DNA of 64,000 nucleotides, from the NCBI GenBank assembly GCA_033549065.1, contig JAWSUE010000007.1, forward strand, positions 85,874 through 149,873. Reading direction: 5' to 3'. Each line of letters begins with the position of its first letter. Positions within the stretch are counted from its first letter, which is position 1. The DNA is from Bacillota bacterium. GTDB lineage: Bacteria; Bacillota; Dethiobacteria; DTU022. Positions 8,876-17,252 of the stretch are shown piece after piece. A model generated the notes under the pieces. The model did no database searches, was not told the DNA's origin, and saw only the letters and a list, made by a program, of their open reading frames with translations. The position numbers and the translations under genes were made by a program.

Positions 8876-8900
8876 AATGGGGGCATAATCTGCCCCCATT
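8876..8900 (+). other. Strong hairpin between glmM and glmS
   Basis: AATGGGGGCA (8876-8885) pairs perfectly with TGCCCCCATT (8891-8900) around a five-base loop. No T-run follows, so it is not a classical intrinsic terminator. It may stabilise or separate the glmM and glmS messages. I found no glmS ribozyme core in this 135-base gap. Confidence 0.55.
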
Positions 8901-8956
8901 CAGGTTACAATAGTTAATGAAATATATATCACAGCGTAAATACTGGGGGTTTTACC

Positions 8957-10795
8957 ATGTGTGGCATTATCGGTTATACAGGGAGTAAATTCGTAAGCCC
9001 TATAATTATTGCAGGTTTAAAACAGCTTGAATATCGTGGTTATGATTCAGCCGGAATAGCATTCCAGGAGAATGGCAAACATTTTATTGCCAAGACAGCC
9101 GGTTCAGTCGCAGATCTGGAAAATAAAATTGGCGACCACTTTCAGAAAGTTACGGTCGGGATCGGACATACCCGTTGGGCAACGCATGGCCGCCCTACTG
9201 ATGAAAATGCACACCCGCACTGCGATTGTTCTGATGAAATTGCCATAATTCATAACGGTATTATTGAAAATTACCGGCCGATCCGCCAGCACTTGATTGA
9301 AGAAAGAGGCCATAAATTTCGTTCGGAGACTGATACAGAAGTTATAGCTCATCTAATTGAAGAATATTATGATGGCGATTTACTTGAAGCTGTTCGCCGG
9401 GCCATGGCTGATCTTAAAGGTTCATATGGCCTGGTAGTTACTTCATGCCGGGAGCCGGGGCGAATTGTCTGCGCCCGACAGGATAGCCCTCTGGTTATCG
9501 GACTTGGTGATGGCGAAAACTTTGTTGCCTCAGATATACCCGCTTTTTTAGCGCATACCCGCCGGGCAAAAGTCCTGGAAGACGGTGAATTTGCCTCGTT
9601 AACTGCTGAAAAGGTAGATATATATGATGCTGAAGGTCAGCTGGTCGAACGTGAAGTCTTTGAAGTGACCTGGGACATTGAAGCAGCAGAAAAAGGCGGC
9701 TATGATCATTTCATGCTAAAAGAGATAATGGAGCAGCCGGGAGCAGTTCGCGAAACCATGCGACAGCGAATCGATTCTTCGTTGAAAAAGGTAGATTTAA
9801 GTGAACTTGAATTGAGCAGAGATGAAATAGCAGCTTTAAACAAAATTTATATTATCGCCTGTGGAACAGCTTACCATGCCGGTATTCTCGGAAAATCGAT
9901 TATTGAGAAGCTGGCCGGTATCTCTGTTGAAGTCGATGTTGCATCCGAATTCCGCTACCGTGAACCACTAATTGAGGAAAATCAGCTGGTGATCGTGATC
10001 AGCCAATCGGGAGAAACTGCCGATACGCTGGCTGCCCTGCGTTTGGCCCGTTCTAAAGGGGCCCAGGTCCTGGCTATTACCAACGTAGTCGGCAGCACAG
10101 TATCACGAGAAGCGGACAAACTGCTGTATACCTGGGCAGGACCGGAGATTGCAGTAGCGTCAACCAAAGCATACCTGACCCAGTTAGTAGCGCTCTATAT
10201 GATCGCTATATATATGGGTGAGATTCGCGGCTCACTGTCATCAGATTTGGCCGGCGAACTTACAGCAGATCTTTTAGAACTGCCCGGGCAGATTAAAACA
10301 GTCCTCTCTGAAGAGAGCATGGAAAAACTAAAGGATTACTGCAAACACCTTGCCAGATGGGAAAGCGCTTTCTTTGTTGGCCGTGGTTTGGATTATCCCG
10401 TTGCAATGGAAGGAGCACTCAAACTAAAAGAGATCTCCTATATCCATGCTGAGGCTTACGCAGCAGGAGAACTGAAACATGGACCTCTGGCCTTAATCGT
10501 CGAGGGCATCCCGGTTATTGCCCTGGCTACCCAGAAAAAAGTACTGGACAAAGTACTAAGCAATATCCAGGAAGTGAAAGCCAGGGGAGGGGCAGTTTTT
10601 GCTATAACTCAGAAAGGTTTTGATGATGTAGTCAGGCAAGTTGATACTGGTTTTTACCTGCCGCCGATCAATGATCTTTTGGCCCCGGTATTAAGTGTAA
10701 TACCGACCCAGCTGATTGCCTATTATGCTGCCGTGGCCCGCGGGAGTTCGGTGGACAAACCACGCAACCTGGCCAAAAGTGTAACCGTTGAATAA
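8957..10795 (+). CDS. glmS: Glutamine-fructose-6-phosphate aminotransferase GlmS
   Basis: 612 residues, full length. The mature N-terminus MCGIIGY supplies the catalytic Cys2 of the class II glutamine amidotransferase domain (to about residue 240), with the HTRWATHG and HNGIIENY motifs. Two SIS sugar-isomerase domains follow (IACGTAYHAG, SQSGETADTL) and the C-terminus ends in KPRNLAKSVTVE. GlmS makes glucosamine-6-phosphate, the substrate of GlmM encoded just before it. The ribosome binding site (GGGGG) is 7-8 bases before the ATG. Confidence 0.97.
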   Translation: MCGIIGYTGSKFVSPIIIAGLKQLEYRGYDSAGIAFQENGKHFIAKTAGSVADLENKIGDHFQKVTVGIGHTRWATHGRPTDENAHPHCDCSDEIAIIHNGIIENYRPIRQHLIEERGHKFRSETDTEVIAHLIEEYYDGDLLEAVRRAMADLKGSYGLVVTSCREPGRIVCARQDSPLVIGLGDGENFVASDIPAFLAHTRRAKVLEDGEFASLTAEKVDIYDAEGQLVEREVFEVTWDIEAAEKGGYDHFMLKEIMEQPGAVRETMRQRIDSSLKKVDLSELELSRDEIAALNKIYIIACGTAYHAGILGKSIIEKLAGISVEVDVASEFRYREPLIEENQLVIVISQSGETADTLAALRLARSKGAQVLAITNVVGSTVSREADKLLYTWAGPEIAVASTKAYLTQLVALYMIAIYMGEIRGSLSSDLAGELTADLLELPGQIKTVLSEESMEKLKDYCKHLARWESAFFVGRGLDYPVAMEGALKLKEISYIHAEAYAAGELKHGPLALIVEGIPVIALATQKKVLDKVLSNIQEVKARGGAVFAITQKGFDDVVRQVDTGFYLPPINDLLAPVLSVIPTQLIAYYAAVARGSSVDKPRNLAKSVTVE

Positions 10796-10802
10796 GACTA
10801 AG

Positions 10803-10943
10803 ATGATAGCCTGGCTGCTTTTCCTGGTTTGCGGAATAATCTATATTGCAGCAGCAATACGGGATCGAGATTTGTTAATGATTGCCGGAAGCGCTTGTTT
10901 TATTGTTGCTGTGATGATTTTCCTGTTACCGGATAAGAAGTAA
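10803..10943 (+). CDS. Small membrane protein, 46 residues
   Basis: This short frame starts seven bases after the glmS stop and ends at a TAA 31 bases before glnS. It has two hydrophobic stretches, MIAWLLFLVCGIIYIAAA and LLMIAGSACFIVAVMIFLL, separated by a charged RDRD turn and closed by PDKK, a hairpin membrane protein by appearance. There is no strong ribosome binding site, so it may depend on translation of glmS. I recognise no family. Length and codon pattern support a real gene, but conservation is needed to be sure. Confidence 0.5.
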   Translation: MIAWLLFLVCGIIYIAAAIRDRDLLMIAGSACFIVAVMIFLLPDKK

Positions 10944-10974
10944 TTACCTTTAATATCTTATAAAGGAGATCTAA

Positions 10975-12681
10975 ATGGCGGATAATAACGGAAATGAATT
11001 CAAGACAAACTTTATTTATACGATGATCAGAGAGAATCTGGAAAAAGGTTTGCTGGAAAGTAACCAGGTGCATACCCGCTTCCCCCCCGAGCCTAACGGG
11101 TACCTGCATATAGGCCATGCCAAGGCTATTTTGCTTAACTATTTCATAGCCAAAGACTTCAATGGAAAATTTAACCTTCGTTTTGACGACACCAATCCGA
11201 TTCGTGAAGAGCAGGAGTTCGTCGATTCGATTATTGAAGATATCCGCTGGTTGGGCGCAGATTGGGAAGATCGTCTCTTTTTCAGTTCTGATTACTTTGA
11301 AGTTAAATATGAATTCGCCCTGCGGCTGATCAAGGCAGGAAGAGCCTATGTATGTGATTTGAACCAGGATGAGATGAGAGAATACCGGGGTACTTTGACC
11401 GAACCGGGAAAAGAGAGTCCCTATCGCAACCGTTCAATGGAAGAAAACATTGATCTCTTTGAACGGATGAAAAATGGAGAGTTTCCCAATGGCAGCAGGG
11501 TGCTCAGGGCAAAAATCGATATGGCTTCCGGCAATCTGAATATGCGGGACCCCGTTATTTACCGGATCCTCCATGCGACACACCATAATACAGGCGACAA
11601 GTGGTGTATCTATCCTATGTATGATTTCGATCATCCTTTCTCGGATGCCCTGGAAGGAATTACCCATTCGCTCTGTTCTATCGAGTATACAGATCACCGG
11701 CCCCTGTATGATTGGATCGTCGACAATGCAGTTGAGCTCATACCTGAAGTTGTCAAGTTCAGGTCGAGGCAAACCGAATTTGCCCGACTTGATATGACTT
11801 ATACCGTGATGAGCAAACGTAAACTGCGAAGGTTAGTTGAAGAAGGATATGTCGCCGGATGGGATGATCCCCGTATGCCAACTATCGCAGGTCTGCGCCG
11901 CCGGGGGGTAACTCCGGAGGCAATAGCTGATTTTCAGCAAAGAGTTGGTGTTTCCCGGGCGGATAGTAAAGTTGATATAGCACTTTTAGATCACTGCATA
12001 CGGCAGGATCTTGAAACAAAAGCCCCTCGCCTCATGGCAGTAATTGAACCGCTAAAAGTAGTGATCACCAACTGGCCGGAAGGGCAGACAGAAATGGTTG
12101 AAATGGAGAATATGCCCGGTGACGACAGCGCCGGGACCAGGAAGGCCCCATTTAGCGGCGTAGTTTACATTGAATATGAAGATTTTATGGAAGATCCACC
12201 CAAAAAATTTTTCAGGCTTGCTCCAGGCAGGGAAGTTCGTTTGAAAGGCGCCTACATCATCTGCTGCGACAAGGTAATAAAAGATGCAGATGGTAATATA
12301 ACAGAGCTGCACTGCAGTTATGATCCTCAAACAAAAAGCAGCCAGGACACAAGCGGCAAAAAGGTTAAGGGGGTTATTCACTGGGTATCGGCAGAACATG
12401 CAGCCAGCATAACGGTGAATCTTTATGATAGACTTTTTACCGTTGAAAACCCTGAAGAAGACGATGAAAAAGATTTTGTTGCCCACATTAATGCCCAGTC
12501 TCTGGTTGTGTGCAAGAATGTTCCTGCCGAACCTGCCACAGCCGAAGCCTTACCGGGAAGCAGGTTTCAGTTCTTAAGAAAAGGCTATTTTTACCTGGAT
12601 CCCCAGGAGGCAGAGAAGGGGAAGCCTGTTTTTAATCGAATTGTCCCCCTGCGGGACAGTTGGGCTAAAATAATGAAATAG
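10975..12681 (+). CDS. glnS: Glutaminyl-tRNA synthetase
   Basis: 568 residues, close to the bacterial/eukaryotic GlnRS length. Class I motifs are intact: [16 protein letters not shown] (HIGH at residues 45-48) and VMSKRKL near residue 280. The rest follows GlnRS rather than GluRS, with a C-terminal beta-barrel anticodon domain. It charges tRNA-Gln with glutamine directly. Most Firmicutes lack it and use Glu-tRNA-Gln amidotransferase, so this gene probably reached the lineage by transfer, as seen in a few clostridial groups. An AAAGGAG ribosome binding site precedes the ATG. The 3' end overlaps a gene remnant. Confidence 0.96.
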   Translation: MADNNGNEFKTNFIYTMIRENLEKGLLESNQVHTRFPPEPNGYLHIGHAKAILLNYFIAKDFNGKFNLRFDDTNPIREEQEFVDSIIEDIRWLGADWEDRLFFSSDYFEVKYEFALRLIKAGRAYVCDLNQDEMREYRGTLTEPGKESPYRNRSMEENIDLFERMKNGEFPNGSRVLRAKIDMASGNLNMRDPVIYRILHATHHNTGDKWCIYPMYDFDHPFSDALEGITHSLCSIEYTDHRPLYDWIVDNAVELIPEVVKFRSRQTEFARLDMTYTVMSKRKLRRLVEEGYVAGWDDPRMPTIAGLRRRGVTPEAIADFQQRVGVSRADSKVDIALLDHCIRQDLETKAPRLMAVIEPLKVVITNWPEGQTEMVEMENMPGDDSAGTRKAPFSGVVYIEYEDFMEDPPKKFFRLAPGREVRLKGAYIICCDKVIKDADGNITELHCSYDPQTKSSQDTSGKKVKGVIHWVSAEHAASITVNLYDRLFTVENPEEDDEKDFVAHINAQSLVVCKNVPAEPATAEALPGSRFQFLRKGYFYLDPQEAEKGKPVFNRIVPLRDSWAKIMK

Positions 12682-12886
12682 ACAATCCAGTGATATCTAT
12701 TCCGGTGCCAATATAAAGTTAAAAACCGGGGCATATAATTCTAATACAATTCCGCTGGGCGGTCTTTTCGGAAGCCATATTGCTCTGGACAATTATGTAT
12801 GCGCCAGCTGCGGTTACGTTGAAAGCTATATAAATAATCCAAAAGATATTGAGAAAGTAAAGACCCGGTGGGGGAGAATCTGGTAA
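12677..12886 (+). pseudogene. Zinc-ribbon protein remnant lacking its N-terminus
   Basis: A 69-codon open stretch starting inside the end of glnS reads as the body of a small zinc-ribbon protein: SSDIYSG, then TGAYNSNTIPLGG, then DNYVCASCGYVESYI, ending KTRWGRIW. Proteins of this type normally begin with a first CPxCG knuckle just before the SSDIYSG segment. Here those codons are replaced by the glnS end and there is no start codon, so half of the zinc site is missing. I read it as a 5' truncated remnant left by a deletion that joined it to glnS. Confidence 0.62.
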
Positions 12887-12947
12887 GATATTCTTCAGCG
12901 GAATGATCAGGAAATGTGCAGGTAACTGAAAAGGTGGCGGCGTTAAA

Positions 12948-13673
12948 CTGGCATCAGTCGAACAAAAAATAATCAAAATCGACAAGCATACTTTGCAATT
13001 TGAGTTAATCAGGAAAAACGTGAAAAATATAAACCTGCGGATCCGAAAAGATGCCACAGTTATGGTATCGGCGGGGGAGCATGTCCCTGATGAAATAATA
13101 GAAAAGTTTGTACGGAGCAAAGCATCCTGGATTCTGAAACATTTAAGGCATGTCGAAGAAAGAAAATCTGTAAAAGAACTTGATAATCTGGCAAATGACC
13201 ATACAGTCTATTATCTCGGCATGCCTTATAAATTGGAGGTAATTGAAACAGCAGGCAGGCAAACAGCCCTGTTCCAGGAAAATCAAATTATTCTGCTGGT
13301 TAAGGATCGGCATAACGTGGTAACCAAACGAAATACATTTAATGCCTGGTTAAAAGAAAAAGGAAAAACAGAGTTCAAGCATTCTCTGGAAAGGATCCAT
13401 CCCCTGGTTGCTGCCTACGATATCAATAAGCCGAAAATTGTTATCAGAGCCATGAAGTCCAGGTGGGGCTCCTGTTCTTTTACCAATAATAAAATAACGC
13501 TCAATACTGAACTGCTAAAATATCCGGTTAAGTGTATTGATTATGTTGTATTACATGAACTGGCACATTTTAGATACAAGAAGCACGATCAGGCTTTTTA
13601 TCAGTTTTTGACGAAAATAATGCCTGATTGGAAAGAACGGAAAAAGATCTTAAAAGAAATTGCCGCATATTAA
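12948..13673 (+). CDS. YgjP-like M48-type metallopeptidase (COG1451)
   Basis: 241 residues from a CTG start, or 226 from the TTG at 12993. The zinc site is VVLHELAHFRYKKHDQAFY (HExxH plus a later His) near the C-terminus, preceded by the family motif KSRWGSCS. I prefer the upstream CTG because an AAAGGTGGCGG ribosome binding site lies seven bases before it, while the TTG has none. The extra 15 residues also restore the usual lead-in (KIDKHTLQFELIRKN). The family has a SprT-like fold and an uncertain cellular role; a nucleotide pyrophosphatase activity has been reported for the E. coli relative. Confidence 0.85.
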   Translation: MASVEQKIIKIDKHTLQFELIRKNVKNINLRIRKDATVMVSAGEHVPDEIIEKFVRSKASWILKHLRHVEERKSVKELDNLANDHTVYYLGMPYKLEVIETAGRQTALFQENQIILLVKDRHNVVTKRNTFNAWLKEKGKTEFKHSLERIHPLVAAYDINKPKIVIRAMKSRWGSCSFTNNKITLNTELLKYPVKCIDYVVLHELAHFRYKKHDQAFYQFLTKIMPDWKERKKILKEIAAY

Positions 13674-13730
13674 TAAAATATAAAAAGCAGACTGACTATA
13701 TTCAAGAGGTATATTAGAGATTTGCCTAAA

Positions 13731-13764
13731 ACACCGGGGCTTTAATTTAAGCTTACCCGGGTGT
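13731..13764. terminator. Possible bidirectional terminator
   Basis: ACACCGGGG and CCCGGGTGT pair with one mismatch around an AT-rich loop in the gap between the converging metallopeptidase and HAAS-domain genes. There is no long T-run on either side, so this is only a candidate. Confidence 0.35.
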
Positions 13765-13784
13765 ATGTTGGCGTTGGTGATTTT

Positions 13785-14789
13785 TTATCTGGATAATTGG
13801 TATTTGAAGCCTTTAACCAGGTTAACAATAGAATCGATCAGCAGGGCGAAGGCAACAACTATCGTTAAGCCAGTTAAAGCTGTGCCCCAGAGTGCAAATG
13901 GATCTGATTCAACCGGAATAATACCCAGACTCATCCAGAATTCAAAAAATGCATTATTCCATAATCCTTCACCACGGATGAAAATGACAAACAGCCCAAA
14001 GGATACTGCATTGAAAGCCAGGTTGGTTATAGCTAGAGTAGGAGTCCATTTTCCCGCTGCCAGTTTAAGTGATTCCTTAACAATTCCCAAAGCTACCATA
14101 ATATTAAGTAGTGGTAGAAAAGTCCGGAAAACATCATGGCTGAACAGGGGTATTACCCTGGTAATGCCTTCATCCCCAAAAATATAAATACCAATCAGAT
14201 GTTCGGCTGTATTCAGGATAATTATGGCGATTACTGCAAATAATATACCCAGGATAGATTCAACTGGTTTAATTTCCGTTTCCTTCGACGGCAGTTCAGG
14301 AAGATCTGCCGGAGTCCATTTGTCATCTTTAAATTCTTTTCCGATTGCCACACCCTGATATTCTAAAACTGCAAAAACGATCGTGACCCAGGCAAAGCCC
14401 TGGAAAAAAGCTCCGATCAGGTTTCCGAAATAACGACCGATCACACTGATCAGGCTGTCAGGAGGAGTAACAATATAACCTATTGTAGTTGCCAGGGTCA
14501 TACCGAATGCGATAGCGGCAATTACAATTTTAACCACTAATATATAGGTGTCAAAGTTATCTGGTCCAATCAAATACCTGCTCTTCGCCCTGTACTGATC
14601 TGCCAGTTTAACTGGATCGCCAAGTTCCATAAGAACCTGATCAACAGTTTGTGCCGTGTATTCTGGTTTGTCTGTTTTTCCGCTCAGCATATCCTCGATC
14701 AAACCTCTTAACTCTTTTTCTATATCTTTACGCTGGTTTTCGGGCAGTCTCCTGGTAACTGCATAAATGTATCTGTCTATCTTTTCCAT
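13785..14789 (-). CDS. HAAS-domain membrane protein
   Basis: 334 residues. The first 80 form the helical HAAS (permease prefix) domain, with the typical IDRYIYAVTRRLPENQRKDI opening and DQVLMELGDPVKLADQYR end. Six or more membrane helices follow. Such proteins are nearly always encoded with a PadR regulator, as here, where the PadR gene ends two bases upstream. The HAAS domain is thought to bind or sense together with the PadR protein. The transported or sensed compound is unknown. Confidence 0.8.
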   Translation of the reverse strand: MEKIDRYIYAVTRRLPENQRKDIEKELRGLIEDMLSGKTDKPEYTAQTVDQVLMELGDPVKLADQYRAKSRYLIGPDNFDTYILVVKIVIAAIAFGMTLATTIGYIVTPPDSLISVIGRYFGNLIGAFFQGFAWVTIVFAVLEYQGVAIGKEFKDDKWTPADLPELPSKETEIKPVESILGILFAVIAIIILNTAEHLIGIYIFGDEGITRVIPLFSHDVFRTFLPLLNIMVALGIVKESLKLAAGKWTPTLAITNLAFNAVSFGLFVIFIRGEGLWNNAFFEFWMSLGIIPVESDPFALWGTALTGLTIVVAFALLIDSIVNLVKGFKYQLSR

Positions 14790-14791
14790 TA

Positions 14792-15139
14792 CTAATCCAC
14801 CTCTTCGGGATTGATAAGATTATGCATACTCATATTTATTAATTGCCATTCCTCTGTTAACTTTTTGTATATCTCATTTCCTTTTCTGCTCAGTTTGTAA
14901 AACTTTCGAGGTCGGTTTTCACTGGTATCCCAGCTGCTTTCCAGTAATCCCTGTTTTTCCAGCCGCCTTAGCAGAGGGTAGAGTGTTCCCGGTTCAACGG
15001 GAAAACCTTTTTGCTCAAGGATTTGGACCAGTGAGTAGCCGTACTGGGGGTCTGAAAGCTGGCTTAGGACAGCCAGAATCACTGCACCCCTGCGCAGTTC
15101 CATTAAAAAGCTGCTGATTAACTCTTCTATTTTCTCCAT
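14792..15139 (-). CDS. PadR-family transcriptional regulator
   Basis: 115 residues with the compact PadR winged helix. The HTH is ILAVLSQLSDPQYGYSLVQIL, the conserved turn is VEPGTLYPLLRRLEKQGLLES, and the wing (RKFYKLSRKG) is followed by a short C-terminal dimerisation helix. PadR proteins repress their own operon until an effector binds. The gene is first in a two-gene operon with the HAAS membrane protein. Its promoter is close to consensus and overlaps an inverted repeat, as expected for autorepression. Confidence 0.9.
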   Translation of the reverse strand: MEKIEELISSFLMELRRGAVILAVLSQLSDPQYGYSLVQILEQKGFPVEPGTLYPLLRRLEKQGLLESSWDTSENRPRKFYKLSRKGNEIYKKLTEEWQLINMSMHNLINPEEVD

Positions 15140-15157
15140 ATGTAATCACCCGGTTAG

Positions 15158-15187
15158 ATTATACTGTGTGCTATACACTATTGTCAA
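15158..15187 (-). promoter_or_regulatory. padR promoter with overlapping operator
   Basis: Perfect TTGACA (15182-15187) and TATAAT (15158-15163) with an 18-base spacer. ATAGTGT and ACAGTAT form an inverted repeat within the spacer and -10, and ACTATTG/CAATAGT forms another centred on the -35. These are good candidates for PadR binding sites. Confidence 0.7.
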
Positions 15188-15242
15188 TAGTATATTAAAA
15201 ATTAATTTATAATAATGGGGGCTAAAGTGTTTGTTATTATTT

Positions 15243-16382
15243 CTACCGGTTCTCATCTTCAATTTCAATATTGATACCAGGCTGTGTGGGAAAACCATTG
15301 AGGGGGCCGATGTTTATCTGGTCTCTCGGGCAGGTGAGTTCTGTTTGTAGGTAAGCTGTCAACAATGAAGCAACTGCATTCAGTGAATTTATGTGAACCC
15401 GTTCATATCCGTGGGATGCGTCAACACCGAAACCGACCAACGCTGTGCGCAGATCATTACCTGCCGCGAGAGCTGATGCGCTGTCACTGCTGTAATATTT
15501 AAATACTTCCCGGCTGTGTATAATTTTATATTCCCTGCATAAACTGATCAGTCGATGGCTTAAATGATAATCAAAAGGTCCGGCGGAATCCATCATGCAG
15601 ATCGTTGCACCCATCTCTGATGAATTCTGTCCTTCAGCAACGGTAGCATTGTCTACGGTAACCATTTCCGCCACTTTCTCCTGCAGACCGGTTGAAGCCC
15701 CTACACCAACTTCCTCTGCGATCGTAAACAGCAGCTTGCAGGTGACAGGAAGATGAGCATTATTTTCCCAGAGTGCTTTCGCTGTTCCCAGAACTAATGC
15801 TACTCCAGCCTTGTTATCCAGATGTCGGGCGTTTATATAGCCACTTTCACTTGTTTCAGGGGAAGCATCAACAGCGATATAATCACCCACATTGACGCCC
15901 ATTTTGTTGAGATCTGCTTCGGTTTGGCAATTTTCATCTATACGCACTTCAACGTTTTCCCAACTTATTTTCAACTGATCAATTTTTTTATCAAAAGTGT
16001 GCCCCGATGCCAGTATGGGCAGTATTGTTCCTCTGATCGTTTTTTCATCGGTAAACAAAGTAATTCTGGCTCCTTCTGCAAAACGGCTTGACCAATTTCC
16101 GATTGGAACAATTTCAATCCGACCGTTCCCTTTCAAACGTTTAACCATTGCGCCCAGTGTATCAAGGTGTGTGACAACAGCCCTGCTCGGGTTATCCTGA
16201 CCACCCGGGAGAACAGCTCTGATTGCGCCCCTTCTGGTAAGCTGAAAGTTTATTCCCAGGCGGGATAGCTCTTCACCGACAAAATGGACTATCTGATCAG
16301 TATAGCCGGTTGGGCTGGGAATATTCAGTAATTTTATCAATATGTCGATCATGTAGTCCATATCAACCTTGAGCGGTTTCAT
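15243..16382 (-). CDS. M42-family zinc aminopeptidase
   Basis: 379 residues. Metal ligands of the M42 (glutamyl aminopeptidase/endoglucanase M) family are visible: His in VVTHLDTLGAM, Asp in NARHLDNKAGVAL, the catalytic Glu pair in TIAEEVGVGAS, Asp in TVDNATVAEG, and a late His in DASHGYERVHIN. The N-terminus (LLNIPSPTGYTDQIV, TRRGAIRA) resembles the subgroup named after N-acetylglutaminylglutamine amide osmoprotectant clusters, but no such biosynthetic genes are nearby. A general cytosolic peptidase role is the cautious reading. Confidence 0.88.
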   Translation of the reverse strand: MKPLKVDMDYMIDILIKLLNIPSPTGYTDQIVHFVGEELSRLGINFQLTRRGAIRAVLPGGQDNPSRAVVTHLDTLGAMVKRLKGNGRIEIVPIGNWSSRFAEGARITLFTDEKTIRGTILPILASGHTFDKKIDQLKISWENVEVRIDENCQTEADLNKMGVNVGDYIAVDASPETSESGYINARHLDNKAGVALVLGTAKALWENNAHLPVTCKLLFTIAEEVGVGASTGLQEKVAEMVTVDNATVAEGQNSSEMGATICMMDSAGPFDYHLSHRLISLCREYKIIHSREVFKYYSSDSASALAAGNDLRTALVGFGVDASHGYERVHINSLNAVASLLTAYLQTELTCPRDQINIGPLNGFPTQPGINIEIEDENR

Positions 16383-16566
16383 TATTTAAACTCCCTTCAA
16401 AAATATAAAAGCCTGCCAACTATAAGCAGGTAAGATTACTGCTCTTATATTATATTCCTTCGTGGTTGATGTAATAATTTCCTTCTTCATCTTACTTTTT
16501 CGGATCACGATCCGGGCAACATTTCAGCTGTGATATAATTAGTTCTACTGAAAGGTGGATCATATT

Positions 16567-17007
16567 ATGAAATCAGCTGAAGGAAATATTGGTAGAATCT
16601 TTATGATCAGGCTTGAAGATGGAGATATCATACCAGACTGCCTTGAAGATTTTGCATCAAAAAACAACATTAAAACCGGAATGGTTACATTGATCGGAGG
16701 AATGGGTAAGGGAAATATTGTTACCGGACCACGGGATGGCAAACAGGTGCCCCCTGAACCGATAATTACACCCCTGGAGGGTGTTCATGAAGTATTAGCG
16801 TCAGGAATTATAGCTCCGGATGGATCAGGCAAACCTGTCCTGCATATACACGGTGCATTGGGTAGGGATGGCAGGATGCTCGGAGGCTGCTTACGCCCGG
16901 GTCTATCTACCTGGCTGGTCGGGGAAGTGATCGTAACCGAAATCCTGGGCTTAAGCAGCAAGCGTCTACCCGATGCAAAAAGTGGTTTTTCCTTACTCGA
17001 GCCTTAA
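16567..17007 (+). CDS. PCC/DUF296-domain protein
   Basis: 146-residue single-domain PCC (DUF296) protein. The family pattern is present: RLEDGDIIPDCLEDFA, a GGMGKGNIV turn, and the metal-site-like HIHGALGRDGRMLGGC. Members are small trimeric, often metal-binding proteins, and the same fold is fused to AT-hooks in plants. The biochemical role in bacteria is unclear. The ATG at 16567 is chosen because an AAAGGTGG ribosome binding site is eight bases upstream; an earlier in-frame GTG lies inside that site. TATAAT at 16534-16539 is a plausible -10. Confidence 0.85.
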   Translation: MKSAEGNIGRIFMIRLEDGDIIPDCLEDFASKNNIKTGMVTLIGGMGKGNIVTGPRDGKQVPPEPIITPLEGVHEVLASGIIAPDGSGKPVLHIHGALGRDGRMLGGCLRPGLSTWLVGEVIVTEILGLSSKRLPDAKSGFSLLEP

Positions 17008-17027
17008 AATACTTTCTTTGAAACAAA

Positions 17028-17165
17028 CTACTGAACATCCCTTTTTTTAAGCTGATTGATTTCTGCTTCCAATTCATATACTTCTTTTTTCAGCGTATTC
17101 AGTTGGGTCAATGCTGCGATAGCAAAAACAAATGCGATCGGAGCCAGCAAACCAACAAATTCCAT
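17028..17165 (-). CDS. Small membrane-anchored coiled-coil protein, 45 residues
   Basis: The ATG at 17165 has an AGGTGGTGA ribosome binding site six bases upstream. The protein is one hydrophobic helix (FVGLLAPIAFVFAIAALTQL) followed by a charged heptad-like segment (LKKEVYELEAEINQLKK). This is a common design for tiny membrane-anchored coiled-coil proteins, and I assign no function. It lies between the PCC gene and the ABC exporter, transcribed with the exporter strand. Confidence 0.62.
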   Translation of the reverse strand: MEFVGLLAPIAFVFAIAALTQLNTLKKEVYELEAEINQLKKRDVQ

Positions 17166-17252
17166 TATTATCACCACCTATTTATTTATTCTCTGCGGAA
17201 AGTTTTAGAATTTTAAAACTGGCGTTTTAGTTCTCTGTATTAGACAACTGAA

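Noticed and set aside
8822..8956. glmS ribozyme
   Set aside because: The conserved core and pseudoknot sequences I know are absent.
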